This document shows positions 25,182 through 33,634 of a DNA stretch of 33,870 nt, piece after piece (the stretch's first letter is position 1; the number at the start of each line of letters is the position of its first letter). The stretch comes from an uncultured Bdellovibrionales bacterium (GTDB taxonomy: Bacteria; Bdellovibrionota; Bdellovibrionia; Bdellovibrionales; UBA1609). The position numbers and the translations under genes are program-made. Under the pieces are notes generated by a model. That model saw nothing but the letters and a program-made list of their open reading frames with translations, did not search any database and was not told where the DNA came from. Location of the stretch: assembly GCA_937936325.1 (NCBI GenBank), contig CALGWV010000014.1, positions 1-33,870 on the forward strand. The letters run 5' to 3'.

Positions 25182-25945
25182 TATGTTCTCCGAATTCCTT
25201 TTGACACAAACTTGCGAACAATTTTGTGGTCTGTTTCCATAAACTCTTCCGGCGTCCCTTGCATGATCACCTTCCCCTCATGGAGCATGGCGATAAAGTC
25301 CCCCACGTTCAAAGCAGCGTGTAGGTCATGGGAGACGACAATTGAGGTTCCGTCTTCTTGTATCTCATGAGTGGACTTAATTAAATAATCCACCATTTCA
25401 GTTAAAATGGGATCTAGACCTGTCGTTGGCTCGTCATAGAGCATGATTTTAGGATTTAAGGCTAGGGCTCTTGCTAAAGCCACACGTTTTCTCATCCCAC
25501 CACTAAGTTCTGCAGGGAGTTTTTTAAAATGCTTTTCATCAAGTCCGGACTGAGCCAATTTTTTTCTAGCTGTCGCTTCCCAAAAGTCGTGACCTTTATC
25601 TTTCTTGTGCTCTTTGAGAGGAAACATGGCATTCTCAAGAACAGTCATATCATCAAAAAGTGCAGAGTACTGAAACATCACACCCATATTTTTTTGATAG
25701 TCCATCCATTTTTCTTCACTCATCTCCCAAATGTTTTTTCCCAGTACTTCAACACTTCCAGATGTGGGCTTCATCAGTTTTAAAATATGTTTCATGAGTA
25801 CACTCTTTCCAGTTCCACTAAAACCTATGATCATGGCTATAGAGTTTCTGGGGATTTCCAAGTTTAAGTCATCAAAGACGTATTCTTTAGAATCAAAGGT
25901 TTTTCTTAAGTTTTTAATACTCACCGCTGAACTAAATTGATCCAC
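25181..25945 (-). CDS. mlaF: ABC transporter ATPase of phospholipid transport (MlaF)
   Basis: A 254-residue ABC ATPase. Walker A is GFSGTGKS near residue 41, the signature is LSGGM(R), Walker B is [13 protein letters not shown], and the switch His follows in VVSHD. The Q-loop is FQYSALF. This set, especially '[14 protein letters not shown]', is typical of the MlaF/Ttg2A branch that powers phospholipid movement with MlaE and MlaD. It starts at GTG with a strong GGAGG upstream. The gene lies 18 bases after mlaE and overlaps mlaD by one base. Confidence 0.95.
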   Translation of the reverse strand: MDQFSSAVSIKNLRKTFDSKEYVFDDLNLEIPRNSIAMIIGFSGTGKSVLMKHILKLMKPTSGSVEVLGKNIWEMSEEKWMDYQKNMGVMFQYSALFDDMTVLENAMFPLKEHKKDKGHDFWEATARKKLAQSGLDEKHFKKLPAELSGGMRKRVALARALALNPKIMLYDEPTTGLDPILTEMVDYLIKSTHEIQEDGTSIVVSHDLHAALNVGDFIAMLHEGKVIMQGTPEEFMETDHKIVRKFVSKGIRRT

Positions 25946-25963
25946 GAGTCCTCCACCAGCAAC

Positions 25964-26761
25964 TTAAGACACAAACCAAAAATATACTCGAATGACATTT
26001 GTTAAAACATAATCAAAGATAATAATAAAAACCATACTCAAAACCACACCACTATTCGTGGCTTCACCTACACCCTTAGCCCCACCTTTTGTATGATAGC
26101 CCTTATAAGTGCAAATCGTTGAAAAAATTAAACCAAACACAGAGGCTTTGATGAGGCCCTCATAGATGTCACTAGGTTTAATCCACCTGAAAATCTTATC
26201 AAGAAAGATTGCTCCATCCATATCCAGAACACTCACACTTAAAAAATAGCTACTTCCCATTGCCATAAAATCAAAAACACCACAAAGGATTGGAGCGACT
26301 AAAACTGAAGCTAAAACTCTAGGCGCCACTAGGTATTGTATAGGATTCACCCCCATGACTTTTAAAGCTTCAATCTGTTCAGTCACTTTCATTGTCCCAA
26401 GCCTTGCGGCCATAGCCCCTCCTGCACGGGCAGATACGATCAAACCTGTCAGCACAGGGCCCAGCTCTCTAAAAATTCCAAGGGCTACAGTGGGCCCCAC
26501 AAGATTAGGAGCCCCAACAAGACTAAAGCCCAACCAAATCTGTAGGGTCAAAGCAAGCCCTGTAAACCCACCAGTGAGAATGATAATTCCGAGAGACCGA
26601 ATCCCAATAAACTCAACGTGCTTGAGAATCTCTTCAAAGCGAAACGGAGCCTTAAAAATCTTTAGCAAAGAATTCCAAAAAAATAAAAAATACTCCCCAG
26701 TTTGTTCTACTAAATTAAAAAACTTCAAAAACTGTGATCGAATAAAAAGGTCTAAGCCCAT
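25964..26761 (-). CDS. mlaE: ABC transporter permease of phospholipid transport (MlaE)
   Basis: A 265-residue inner-membrane permease of the MlaE/YrbE family with about six hydrophobic segments and the family signatures 'RELGPVLTGLIVSARAGGAMAARLGTM', 'MKVTEQIEALKVMGVNP' and the C-terminal 'GVGEATNSGVVLSMVFIIIFDYVLT'. It forms the membrane core of the MlaFED complex that moves phospholipids between the membranes and maintains outer-membrane asymmetry. The start overlaps the alr stop by one base (TAATG), with AGGA further upstream. A permease read directly from alr is unusual and ties cell-wall precursor supply to lipid transport in one transcript. Confidence 0.95.
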   Translation of the reverse strand: MGLDLFIRSQFLKFFNLVEQTGEYFLFFWNSLLKIFKAPFRFEEILKHVEFIGIRSLGIIILTGGFTGLALTLQIWLGFSLVGAPNLVGPTVALGIFRELGPVLTGLIVSARAGGAMAARLGTMKVTEQIEALKVMGVNPIQYLVAPRVLASVLVAPILCGVFDFMAMGSSYFLSVSVLDMDGAIFLDKIFRWIKPSDIYEGLIKASVFGLIFSTICTYKGYHTKGGAKGVGEATNSGVVLSMVFIIIFDYVLTNVIRVYFWFVS

Positions 26762-27780
26762 TATAAATAGATCCTATTTACTCTTGTTGAGATTCCACAC
26801 AAGATTTCATATGAAATTGTATTTAATTTTTCGGCCCAGACTTCAGCGCTTAAAACACCTTCATCTAATAAAGTGACTTCTTCTCCAATCTTTACAGAAG
26901 AAGACTCTGTCACGTCAACCATTAAATAATCCATGCAAATGGCACCAACGACCGGGAGCTTCTCTTTATTTTGAGAAAGGACAAAAAAATTATTCATGAG
27001 CTCTCGTCGGTACCCATCAGCATAACCCACAGGGAGTATCGCAATTTTTGAATCTTTAGAAGCGGTCCATATACCTCCGTAGGACACTGTCTCATCTTTT
27101 TTTACACTTTTAATTTCGACAACTGGTGCATGCCAAGACAACACGGGTTGCAAAGCTTCTAAACCATAACCATAAAGCCCTAAACCCAGACGACATCCCA
27201 GTTTTGAGCTCTCCTCTCTGTGGGCCAAAGCAGATGTGCTATAAGCGTGGGAGGGCAAAGCCATATCAGATGTTAAAGGCTCAAACCTTTCAAGCTGGGC
27301 TTTGCTAGTGTTCTCATCGGAAGCCTCTAAAAAGTGAGTAAAATAATAATCTAGATTTGTGCTGTTAGTTTTAGACTGCAAACCTAAACGATGCATTCCG
27401 GTGTCATACTCCAAATGAACTGGTTTAAAAAATGTATCTTTTTTCAATAGCTGGAGCTGGTTCGAAGTGCTGACTACTGGTGAAATTTGCAGTTGATTTA
27501 AGGCCTTAATGTCTTCATGCCCCCAAGTTGAAAATAATAATATTTCAAAACCAAATCCCAGTTCATCTCTTAGAGTTTGAGCTTCGGACAAGCGGGCAAC
27601 GGCAAAGTTCTCAACTGAAAATTCTTTTAAAGCTTTTGCCACATCAACAAGACCGTGGCCATAAGCATTAGCTTTAACGACTGCACAAAAATAAGTACTG
27701 CCACAAAGTGCTTTTAGCTTTTTGAAATTGAATTTGAGGCGATCTAATTCAATTTTGATATATGACTCATGGCTTTTCAT
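26761..27780 (-). CDS. alr: Alanine racemase
   Basis: A 339-residue fold-type III PLP enzyme converting L-alanine to D-alanine for peptidoglycan. PLP attaches to Lys36 in 'AVVKANAYGHG'. Other hallmarks are the 'DTGMHRLGL' motif, 'CRLGLGLYGYG', the catalytic-Tyr segment 'VSYGGIWTA', and 'PVGYADGY'. The usual R-I/V-x-M-D motif near the second active-site region reads AICMDYLMVDV. Length is slightly short of the ~360-residue norm. No clear Shine-Dalgarno precedes the ATG; the upstream gene ends five bases earlier, so translation may depend on coupling. It heads directly into mlaE with a one-base overlap. Confidence 0.93.
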   Translation of the reverse strand: MKSHESYIKIELDRLKFNFKKLKALCGSTYFCAVVKANAYGHGLVDVAKALKEFSVENFAVARLSEAQTLRDELGFGFEILLFSTWGHEDIKALNQLQISPVVSTSNQLQLLKKDTFFKPVHLEYDTGMHRLGLQSKTNSTNLDYYFTHFLEASDENTSKAQLERFEPLTSDMALPSHAYSTSALAHREESSKLGCRLGLGLYGYGLEALQPVLSWHAPVVEIKSVKKDETVSYGGIWTASKDSKIAILPVGYADGYRRELMNNFFVLSQNKEKLPVVGAICMDYLMVDVTESSSVKIGEEVTLLDEGVLSAEVWAEKLNTISYEILCGISTRVNRIYL

Positions 27781-27785
27781 AAAAT

Positions 27786-29321
27786 TTATAATTCTGAGTG
27801 AATCAAACCACGAACGGGTTCTGCCTTAAAGTCGGGCTCAAATGTTTCTGATTTTTTAACTATATGGACTTTTGATTTATCTGTTTCATTTAAAAAGCTC
27901 TTTTGCTGACAAGACAAAATAAGGTCTTCCCCATCATAAGCTGTTGAAGGATACTCTGAAACTGAAAACGAACATGAGACTTTAAGAGGTTTCTTTAAAT
28001 CTTTAAAAAATTGTGTGGTTCTGATCACTTTCTGAAGTCTATTTGCTTTTTTAACGGCATCTTCTAAAACCATATGTGGAAACAAAACTCCGAACTCAGC
28101 ACTTTCTGTTCTAGCCAAGGTATCTGTTGGACGAATAGATTTTTTTAAAACCTCTGCGATCATTTTAAGTAAAGTATTAAATCGATCTTCATTGAGTTGT
28201 TTTTTTAAAGCCTCTTGATCGTTAATAGCAATCGTCATAAAACTCAGCGGCAATAGAATTCTCCTGGAGCGTCCCACCTCTTTCTGAAGCTGCTCTCTTA
28301 AATAATCCAAGGTAAAACAACCAGTCACATCATCTTGTTTTTGATATTTATGAACTTTAGTTTTGAGTTTGAATTTAGCAAGAAGCTGCTCTAAAGATTT
28401 AATCATTAAACTTTTCCAAGAATCAGTCAATGCTACCGCAGGGTCTCCAACGGCCACAATCACTCCCTCTGAGGCCCCTAAGCTTTCCAAAGGCCAAACC
28501 AAAAAATTTTTATCTTTTGAGACCTTAGACATGAGATCTTGAAACTTAGGCTTGGCTTTAAGCCACTTAAACTCAGAAACAGGGTTAAACTGAGGCTCAT
28601 CAACAAAGCTGAGTCCCAAACCCCTAATTTTCTCAAATGAGTCCCCGGCACTATAAGCGGTGACTAAAGAGGAATATGAAGGAATATATTTAAAATAAAT
28701 CAGCTGCTCAAAATGATAAGTCTCTTTTATTTGATCACAGAAGCTTTTAATGAGTTCAGTTGTGTTCTCAATTTTTTCGTTTCTTAAAACCCAGTCTGTA
28801 AAAAACTCATAATTAAAAATTTCCACTTTACTATTGTTAGAATTAGAGACTGAATTAAAGGAGTCCTCATCTACGTCTACAAAATCATCTTGAGATACAG
28901 ACTGCAAATCCTCAATCATATAACTCATAAGAATTTTTTCGGCACCCTGATCTAGTGCTTTAACCACGTGAGCATTTGAATTTTTAATCAAAGGGATAAC
29001 CCCATGACAATTGGGAATAGATAACATCAACTCATCAAACTCAACTCGAGAGCCATATATATAAACCAAACTCTCAGGCAATGACTTAAATGTTTTTTCA
29101 GATTTTTTAAGGCCGACTTGTGACAAATGCTGATCTTGAACTAAAAGCAAATGAGGGGGAAACTCAGAAAACTTGAGCTCTAAATCTGAAAACGAAGAAA
29201 ACCCCTGAACGTTATACCCAGCCAGCGACAGTTGTTTCTTTAAAGATTGCAGAAGAGAATTTTCAGCAGAAACAATAGCCACATTTAAAGTCTTTCTATA
29301 ATCATCTAATTTTATAATCAT
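27786..29321 (-). CDS. Pseudo-receiver, GAF-like and degenerate GGDEF protein
   Basis: A 511-residue cytoplasmic protein. Residues ~10-135 have the alternating strand-helix order of a response-regulator receiver ('LNVAIVSAENSLLQSLKKQL') but without the conserved phospho-acceptor acidic cluster. Residues ~165-320 resemble a GAF-type sensor fold. Residues ~330-490 are a GGDEF-like domain beginning with 'DDVTGCFTLDYL' and having 'FGVLFP', but the signature GGDEF reads ESAEF, so diguanylate cyclase activity is unlikely. It is therefore probably a c-di-GMP-binding or protein-interaction regulator. The ATG overlaps the stop of the membrane sensor gene (ATGA), and alr starts five bases after it. Regulation of the alr-mla genes is possible but inferred. 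Confidence 0.8.
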   Translation of the reverse strand: MIIKLDDYRKTLNVAIVSAENSLLQSLKKQLSLAGYNVQGFSSFSDLELKFSEFPPHLLLVQDQHLSQVGLKKSEKTFKSLPESLVYIYGSRVEFDELMLSIPNCHGVIPLIKNSNAHVVKALDQGAEKILMSYMIEDLQSVSQDDFVDVDEDSFNSVSNSNNSKVEIFNYEFFTDWVLRNEKIENTTELIKSFCDQIKETYHFEQLIYFKYIPSYSSLVTAYSAGDSFEKIRGLGLSFVDEPQFNPVSEFKWLKAKPKFQDLMSKVSKDKNFLVWPLESLGASEGVIVAVGDPAVALTDSWKSLMIKSLEQLLAKFKLKTKVHKYQKQDDVTGCFTLDYLREQLQKEVGRSRRILLPLSFMTIAINDQEALKKQLNEDRFNTLLKMIAEVLKKSIRPTDTLARTESAEFGVLFPHMVLEDAVKKANRLQKVIRTTQFFKDLKKPLKVSCSFSVSEYPSTAYDGEDLILSCQQKSFLNETDKSKVHIVKKSETFEPDFKAEPVRGLIHSEL

Positions 29322-30577
29322 ATCTCAACTCTAGGGGAACGCACTTTTAAATTTTTGGGTTTCTTCGATTTTTTAGGCCTGCGTTTTTTGTTTTTTGCAA
29401 AACTTTGAAAGGCCACACCTAAATTTTCTTTACTGACTTCTGATTTACTTTCATCACCTTGTCGTTTTGGAGCTTGAGACTCTAGGTTTGGATCTTTTGT
29501 TTCCAACTCATTTCGAATTTCTATTTCATCTAATTCGGCACTCAACTCTGAGATCAGGCTTTTCCATTCGTCGGGTTTTTTCGATTGAGGAGCTGGTTCT
29601 ACAATTTCCTTAGCTATCCCAGATTCCACTGGTTCTTGAGCTTTAACTGAAGAGTTTATTTTTTGAACTTGAGGTTTTGAATCTACCACCGGCTCCAGCT
29701 CCGCAAATAATATGTCTTGGTGTAAATCATTAAATTCTGATTCAAGAACTTTCACCTGAGCTTGGTCTTGCTCTTTAGAGTCGACTTGGGGTTCAAAAAA
29801 CTCTTCAACAAGTTTTTGCTGATCTGAGATTTGCTCTTGCTTAGCTAAAAGATAAGTCAAAAAAGCAAAGACAAAAAACCCTAAAAGATATAAATAGAAA
29901 TCATTAGCACGGGCTTGAGTCACATAACTCATATCTAAAGCGAGAAAGAGATCACTTTTCGGATACAATGGTGCAATAGCCACCTGATCTAGCCAAGCTT
30001 CTTTTTGATCAGCATAGACTGTAGACGTCCAAGGGGTGGGAACACTGCGCCCAATATAGTCTTTCTGATGACTTAGTAAGTACCGACCATCATTAGTAAA
30101 TAAATTCACTTGATTTGAAATTTGAGGAACCAAAAAAGACTCTGCACTCAAATAAGCAAGGTAGTGTTTATCAGTATCAGCAACAGGAACTTTTTTGGCC
30201 ACCCAAGCTTGTCCGTCTAAGGTGACGCCTGAGAACCAGGTCTGTTTGGAGTCGACACTTTTTGTGAGGTCTTCTTTGTCAGATAATTCGTCTAAATAAA
30301 GTGTTTTATACTCATCTTCATCCCCGTAAACCAGTGCCATGAAAGGGACTTCCTCTTCCAGCTTTGTATGAGTCTTTAAATAGTCGACCCATTGCCAAAT
30401 TTTATAATCTAAATCTTGCCCCCAAACAGTGAGTAAGAGTTGAGTATTGTATTTATGGTCTTGGAAGTAGTGCTCTGAAACCTTCTCAGAAGAGCCAAAA
30501 TATTGCTGGACTCCTAAAACCCAAATTCCGAAGCCCAAAAAAGGAATCATAAATAACCATTTTTTAAATATTTTCAT
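29318..30577 (-). CDS. Membrane sensor-like protein with periplasmic domain and basic C-terminal tail
   Basis: A 419-residue protein with a transmembrane helix at ~8-26, a periplasmic domain of ~200 residues (~30-225) with strand-rich features such as 'YLAYLSAESFLVPQISNQVNLFTNDGRYLL' compatible with a Cache/PAS-type sensor, and a second transmembrane helix at ~228-246. The cytoplasmic tail (247-419) is acidic and repetitive (Gln/Glu/Ser-rich) and ends in a strongly basic KKRRPKKSKKPK stretch. I do not recognise a catalytic domain, so it probably works with the adjacent pseudo-GGDEF protein. GAGGA precedes the ATG. It is the first gene of the six-gene minus-strand run and is divergent from nadB. 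Confidence 0.78.
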   Translation of the reverse strand: MKIFKKWLFMIPFLGFGIWVLGVQQYFGSSEKVSEHYFQDHKYNTQLLLTVWGQDLDYKIWQWVDYLKTHTKLEEEVPFMALVYGDEDEYKTLYLDELSDKEDLTKSVDSKQTWFSGVTLDGQAWVAKKVPVADTDKHYLAYLSAESFLVPQISNQVNLFTNDGRYLLSHQKDYIGRSVPTPWTSTVYADQKEAWLDQVAIAPLYPKSDLFLALDMSYVTQARANDFYLYLLGFFVFAFLTYLLAKQEQISDQQKLVEEFFEPQVDSKEQDQAQVKVLESEFNDLHQDILFAELEPVVDSKPQVQKINSSVKAQEPVESGIAKEIVEPAPQSKKPDEWKSLISELSAELDEIEIRNELETKDPNLESQAPKRQGDESKSEVSKENLGVAFQSFAKNKKRRPKKSKKPKNLKVRSPRVEI

Positions 30578-30609
30578 AGGTCCTCATTTGTCCTTGGGGT
30601 GTCTCCCCC

Positions 30610-30645
30610 CATTATAGACTCACTTCTTGAAGTGGGTCATTATAG
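30610..30645 (+). promoter_or_regulatory. Palindrome flanked by direct repeats upstream of nadB
   Basis: GACTCACTT (30617-30625) and AAGTGGGTC (30630-30638) form a nine-pair stem with one G-U pair and a CTTG loop. The octamer CATTATAG directly flanks it on both sides (30610-30617 and 30638-30645). It ends seven bases before the nadB ATG and lies between nadB and the divergent sensor gene. It could be an operator or a 5' UTR hairpin. Confidence 0.45.
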
Positions 30646-30652
30646 GTCATTC

Positions 30653-32266
30653 ATGGCAAAACGAATTTATACACCTCACCTCATCATTGGCGGCGGCCTT
30701 GCCGGGCTCAGCTTAGCACTGAGACTCTCGAAACTTAGCCCTGTTTTGCTCGTCAGCAAAGGCCCCTTGGACCAATCCAACACTTGGAAGGCTCAAGGGG
30801 GTATCGCTGCAGTCACCCACCCCTCAGATAGCTTAGAAAATCATATCCAAGACACTCTGATTGCTGGTGATGAGCTTTGCAACAAAAACTCAGTCATTAA
30901 AATTATCTCACAAGCCCCCGAAAGAATTAAGGATTTAATGAACTGGGGGGTTGAATTCGACAAAAATGACCAGGAACTTCTAGACCTTGGCCAAGAAGGC
31001 GGGCATAGCCAGCGTCGAATTTTACATATTGATGACGCTACAGGTAAGTTTGTTCACCAAAGCCTCACCGGGCAGGTGCTCGCTCATCCTCAGATCCAGG
31101 TTTGGGAAAACACCCTTGTCACTTCACTCAATGTGGCTGATGGCATTTGCCATGGGGCTCAGGCCTTGAGCTTAGATCAAGAGGTCCTCCAAATTAATAG
31201 TGAGGCCACTCATTTGGCCACCGGAGGTATGGGTAAGACTTTCTTGTTTACATCAAATTGGGAAGGCGCCACTGGAGATGGGTTTCACTTAGCCCATCAG
31301 GCTGGAGCGTCTTTATGCAATATGGAATTTGTTCAATTTCACCCTACTTGCCTTTACCATCCTCAAGCTAGAAATTTTTTGATCTCTGAAGCCTTAAGAG
31401 GCGAAGGAGCCCGCCTTAAAAACCATAAAGGCGAATATTTTATGTCCGTCTACGATAAGCGTTTAGAGTTGGCCCCCAGAGACATTGTGGCTCGTGCTAT
31501 TGATCATCAAATGAAGACCCAGGGTAAAGAATGTGTTTTTTTGGATTTAAAATCCTTAAACAAAGGTGAGCTAGAATCTCATTTCACTCATATTTTTAAA
31601 AAATGCCGCAGCCTAGGGATCGAGCCATTTGAAGATGATATTCCCGTTGTACCAGCTGCTCATTATCAATGCGGTGGTGTTAAAGTAAATGAACTTGGTG
31701 AGACAGAAATTCGAAATCTTTTTGCCTTAGGTGAAACAGCTTATACCGGACTCCACGGCGCCAACCGCTTGGCTTCAAACTCTTTATTGGAGTGCCTCAC
31801 TTCATCTGAAACTATTTATCAAAATTTTAAGGATAAAAAGCTTGTAAAAAAGAAGGTGTTTCCGGACTTCCAAGAGCCTCCTCAAAAACCTCTCAACGAT
31901 GAAATTTTTATGGAACTGAATTCTCTTTGGAACCAAACTCGACAAATCATGTGGAATGATTTTAGCCTTGTCAGAAATTCGTTAAAAATGCAGCGGGCAC
32001 TAAAACAAATGGGTCATTTTAAAGAGACCCTGGATCACATCACAAAAGAATATCAGCCCCATAAATTTTTACTCGAAACAACAAGCTTGGTTCACCTTGC
32101 TTCTTTGTTACTAGAAACCGGCCTGGCAAGAACAGAAAGTCGTGGTTGTCATTTTAGAACTGACTTTCCGAACAAATGGGATCAAGCTCTTGTCAGTGTT
32201 ATTAGAAAAAACCAACTTATACAGTTTGTAAATATTGAGGATGAACCATGCAGCTCACTTCTTTAG
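30653..32266 (+). CDS. nadB: L-aspartate oxidase
   Basis: A 537-residue FAD enzyme converting L-aspartate to iminoaspartate, the first step of the aspartate route to NAD. The N-terminal FAD-binding signature is 'LIIGGGLAGLSLALRL'. The succinate-dehydrogenase-like hallmarks follow: 'NTWKAQGGIAAV', 'EFVQFHPTCLYHP', 'SEALRGEGARL', and 'GANRLASNSLLEC'. The ORF track begins at a GTG 18 codons upstream; the ATG at 30653 gives the standard N-terminus just before the dinucleotide-binding strand, with a modest AGGT site. It is divergent from the sensor gene and overlaps the next gene by 19 bases. nadA and nadC are not in the window. Confidence 0.95.
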   Translation: MAKRIYTPHLIIGGGLAGLSLALRLSKLSPVLLVSKGPLDQSNTWKAQGGIAAVTHPSDSLENHIQDTLIAGDELCNKNSVIKIISQAPERIKDLMNWGVEFDKNDQELLDLGQEGGHSQRRILHIDDATGKFVHQSLTGQVLAHPQIQVWENTLVTSLNVADGICHGAQALSLDQEVLQINSEATHLATGGMGKTFLFTSNWEGATGDGFHLAHQAGASLCNMEFVQFHPTCLYHPQARNFLISEALRGEGARLKNHKGEYFMSVYDKRLELAPRDIVARAIDHQMKTQGKECVFLDLKSLNKGELESHFTHIFKKCRSLGIEPFEDDIPVVPAAHYQCGGVKVNELGETEIRNLFALGETAYTGLHGANRLASNSLLECLTSSETIYQNFKDKKLVKKKVFPDFQEPPQKPLNDEIFMELNSLWNQTRQIMWNDFSLVRNSLKMQRALKQMGHFKETLDHITKEYQPHKFLLETTSLVHLASLLLETGLARTESRGCHFRTDFPNKWDQALVSVIRKNQLIQFVNIEDEPCSSLL

Positions 32267-33066
32267 TCGACACCTCTTTTGGCCCTCTCCACCATCGTCA
32301 CTGGAAGCCTGATGAGCCGGCTTTGGATTCATTTTTAATCATTCATGGTTTCGGCGAGCATGGACTAAGTTATGAGGCTATGGCGACTAAACTCGTAGAA
32401 CTACGCTATGAGGTGCATTGTTTGGACCTACTAGGACATGGCTTAAGCTCCGGGGCTCGAGGTTATGTCCCTCACCTCAATGCTTTTTGGATTTCACAGG
32501 TTGAAGCCTTACATGCACTAAAAAAACATAGAAACTTTAAAAATTCACATGTTCTAGCCCATTCCATGGGTGGCCTTATTGCCATGACTGGGCTGTCACA
32601 ATTTAAGAATCCTGATGGTTTTTTCAAGAGCCTGACTCTATCTAACCCACTTGTAAAAGAGAAACTCCATGTGCCGGGCTGGAAAAAAAGTATTGGTGAT
32701 ATTTTGGCACAGACCTTACCCAAAATGAGCTTGCCTCAAAAAATAAATTTTGAACATTTATCTTCAATTCCTATCATTCAAGAAAGATTGAGAAACGATG
32801 AGCTGAGACACTCTAAGGTTTCGGCTAGACTTTACAAAGAACTTAGTTTTTATATGGCCCAACTTTCACCCAAAACTATAGATGAAATTCCTTTACCCAT
32901 TGAGCTCTGGCTCTCCACAGAAGATAAAATATGTGATCCTGAAGCCACATTAAAGCTTTTTAAAAACAGCCCTACTACCCAAATCCATAAGTTCAAAAAC
33001 TCAGAACACGAGATCTTAAATGATATCGAGTTGCAACTTGCCCTTGAACTTTTAGTTAAAAAATAA
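32248..33066 (+). CDS. Alpha/beta hydrolase, monoacylglycerol lipase-like
   Basis: A 272-residue alpha/beta hydrolase. The oxyanion segment is IHGFGEHG. The nucleophile elbow is AHSMGG (Gly-x-Ser-x-Gly with Ala first), and the likely acid and base are the Asp in 'STEDKICD' and His in 'SEHEIL'. 'LDLLGHGLSSGARGYV' is typical of monoacylglycerol lipase/lysophospholipase-type members. It probably cleaves lipid esters in the cytoplasm, as no signal peptide is present. The ATG overlaps the end of nadB by 19 bases with a GAGG site inside nadB, so the two are co-transcribed, although their functions are not obviously linked. Confidence 0.88.
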   Translation: MQLTSLVDTSFGPLHHRHWKPDEPALDSFLIIHGFGEHGLSYEAMATKLVELRYEVHCLDLLGHGLSSGARGYVPHLNAFWISQVEALHALKKHRNFKNSHVLAHSMGGLIAMTGLSQFKNPDGFFKSLTLSNPLVKEKLHVPGWKKSIGDILAQTLPKMSLPQKINFEHLSSIPIIQERLRNDELRHSKVSARLYKELSFYMAQLSPKTIDEIPLPIELWLSTEDKICDPEATLKLFKNSPTTQIHKFKNSEHEILNDIELQLALELLVKK

Positions 33067-33095
33067 GTTGGCCTCTTTATTGCTTGTTTCGAATT

Positions 33096-33491
33096 ATGAT
33101 TAAAAAATCCACATTACTAACCTTGAAAGTTCTTATTTTTAGCTTTGCATTAAACATTGAGATGTCACTTTCCGCCTCTGCTTTTTCTTCTCATTTTAAA
33201 ATATACTGTGATATTGATCAATGCAGAAAACTAAGAAAGTACTTAAAAAAAAATTGCCCTTCTTATAACTTTTATGAAATTATTCCAAATTCTGAAATGA
33301 TAATTTATGGACTTGAACTTGATTTGAACTCACCATTAAATAAGTTTTTAATTGAAAATAATTATTTTGTTGGCCCACAAGTATATGAGACACCTACCCA
33401 TCATACATGTCTACAGCAAGAGCAACCACAACCATTTGTACCCTTGAGCCCATACAACTATTGGGCACCCAATTTCATCCCTCATTATTAG
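33096..33491 (+). CDS. Small secreted protein of unknown function
   Basis: A 131-residue protein, AT-rich in coding, with a signal peptide (MIKKSTLLTLKVLIFSF, cleavage near SASA) and three to four cysteines in the mature part (CDIDQC, KKNC, HHTC). The end is rich in Pro, Gln and Tyr. I recognise no family. The ORF track starts at a TTG four codons upstream; neither start has a visible Shine-Dalgarno. It lies 29 bases after the hydrolase gene and could be a genuine gene or a recent, weakly constrained one. Confidence 0.5.
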   Translation: MIKKSTLLTLKVLIFSFALNIEMSLSASAFSSHFKIYCDIDQCRKLRKYLKKNCPSYNFYEIIPNSEMIIYGLELDLNSPLNKFLIENNYFVGPQVYETPTHHTCLQQEQPQPFVPLSPYNYWAPNFIPHY

Positions 33492-33492
33492 A

Positions 33493-33549
33493 GTGTGCCT
33501 CGAATTCGACATGTCGAGTGGTTCTAGGGCGTGTCCCGAATTCGACATG
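33493..33549 (+). repeat. Two spaced copies of a CGAATTCGACATG repeat
   Basis: GTGTGCCTCGAATTCGACATG (33493-33513) and GTGTCCCGAATTCGACATG (33531-33549) match except for two single-base gaps. The TGTCCCGAATTCG core of the second also occurs at 17396-17408. They sit just after the stop of the small secreted-protein gene. Confidence 0.65.
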
Positions 33550-33596
33550 GTGCTGCAAAATTCAAGTCGTATTCAAAGTAAGTAAGCGCAGACGGA

Positions 33597-33634
33597 AGAA
33601 ATTTTTTTGTAGCCATAGCTACTCACAAATTTCT
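33597..33634. repeat. Hairpin sharing a 12-mer with the 19.7-kb element
   Basis: AGAAATTT (33597-33604) and AAATTTCT (33627-33634) plus GTAGC and GCTAC form a two-part stem with an internal loop and the CATA tip. Its core TAGCCATAGCTA (33610-33621) is identical to 19764-19775 in the tip of the other inverted-repeat element. Confidence 0.55.

Noticed and set aside
26355-26876. 173-residue plus ORF
   Set aside because: Antisense to mlaE and alr, which are certain; composition is that of a shadow frame.
33493-33549. Spaced repeats as a CRISPR array
   Set aside because: Only two imperfect copies, spacing too short (about 17 bases), and no cas genes.
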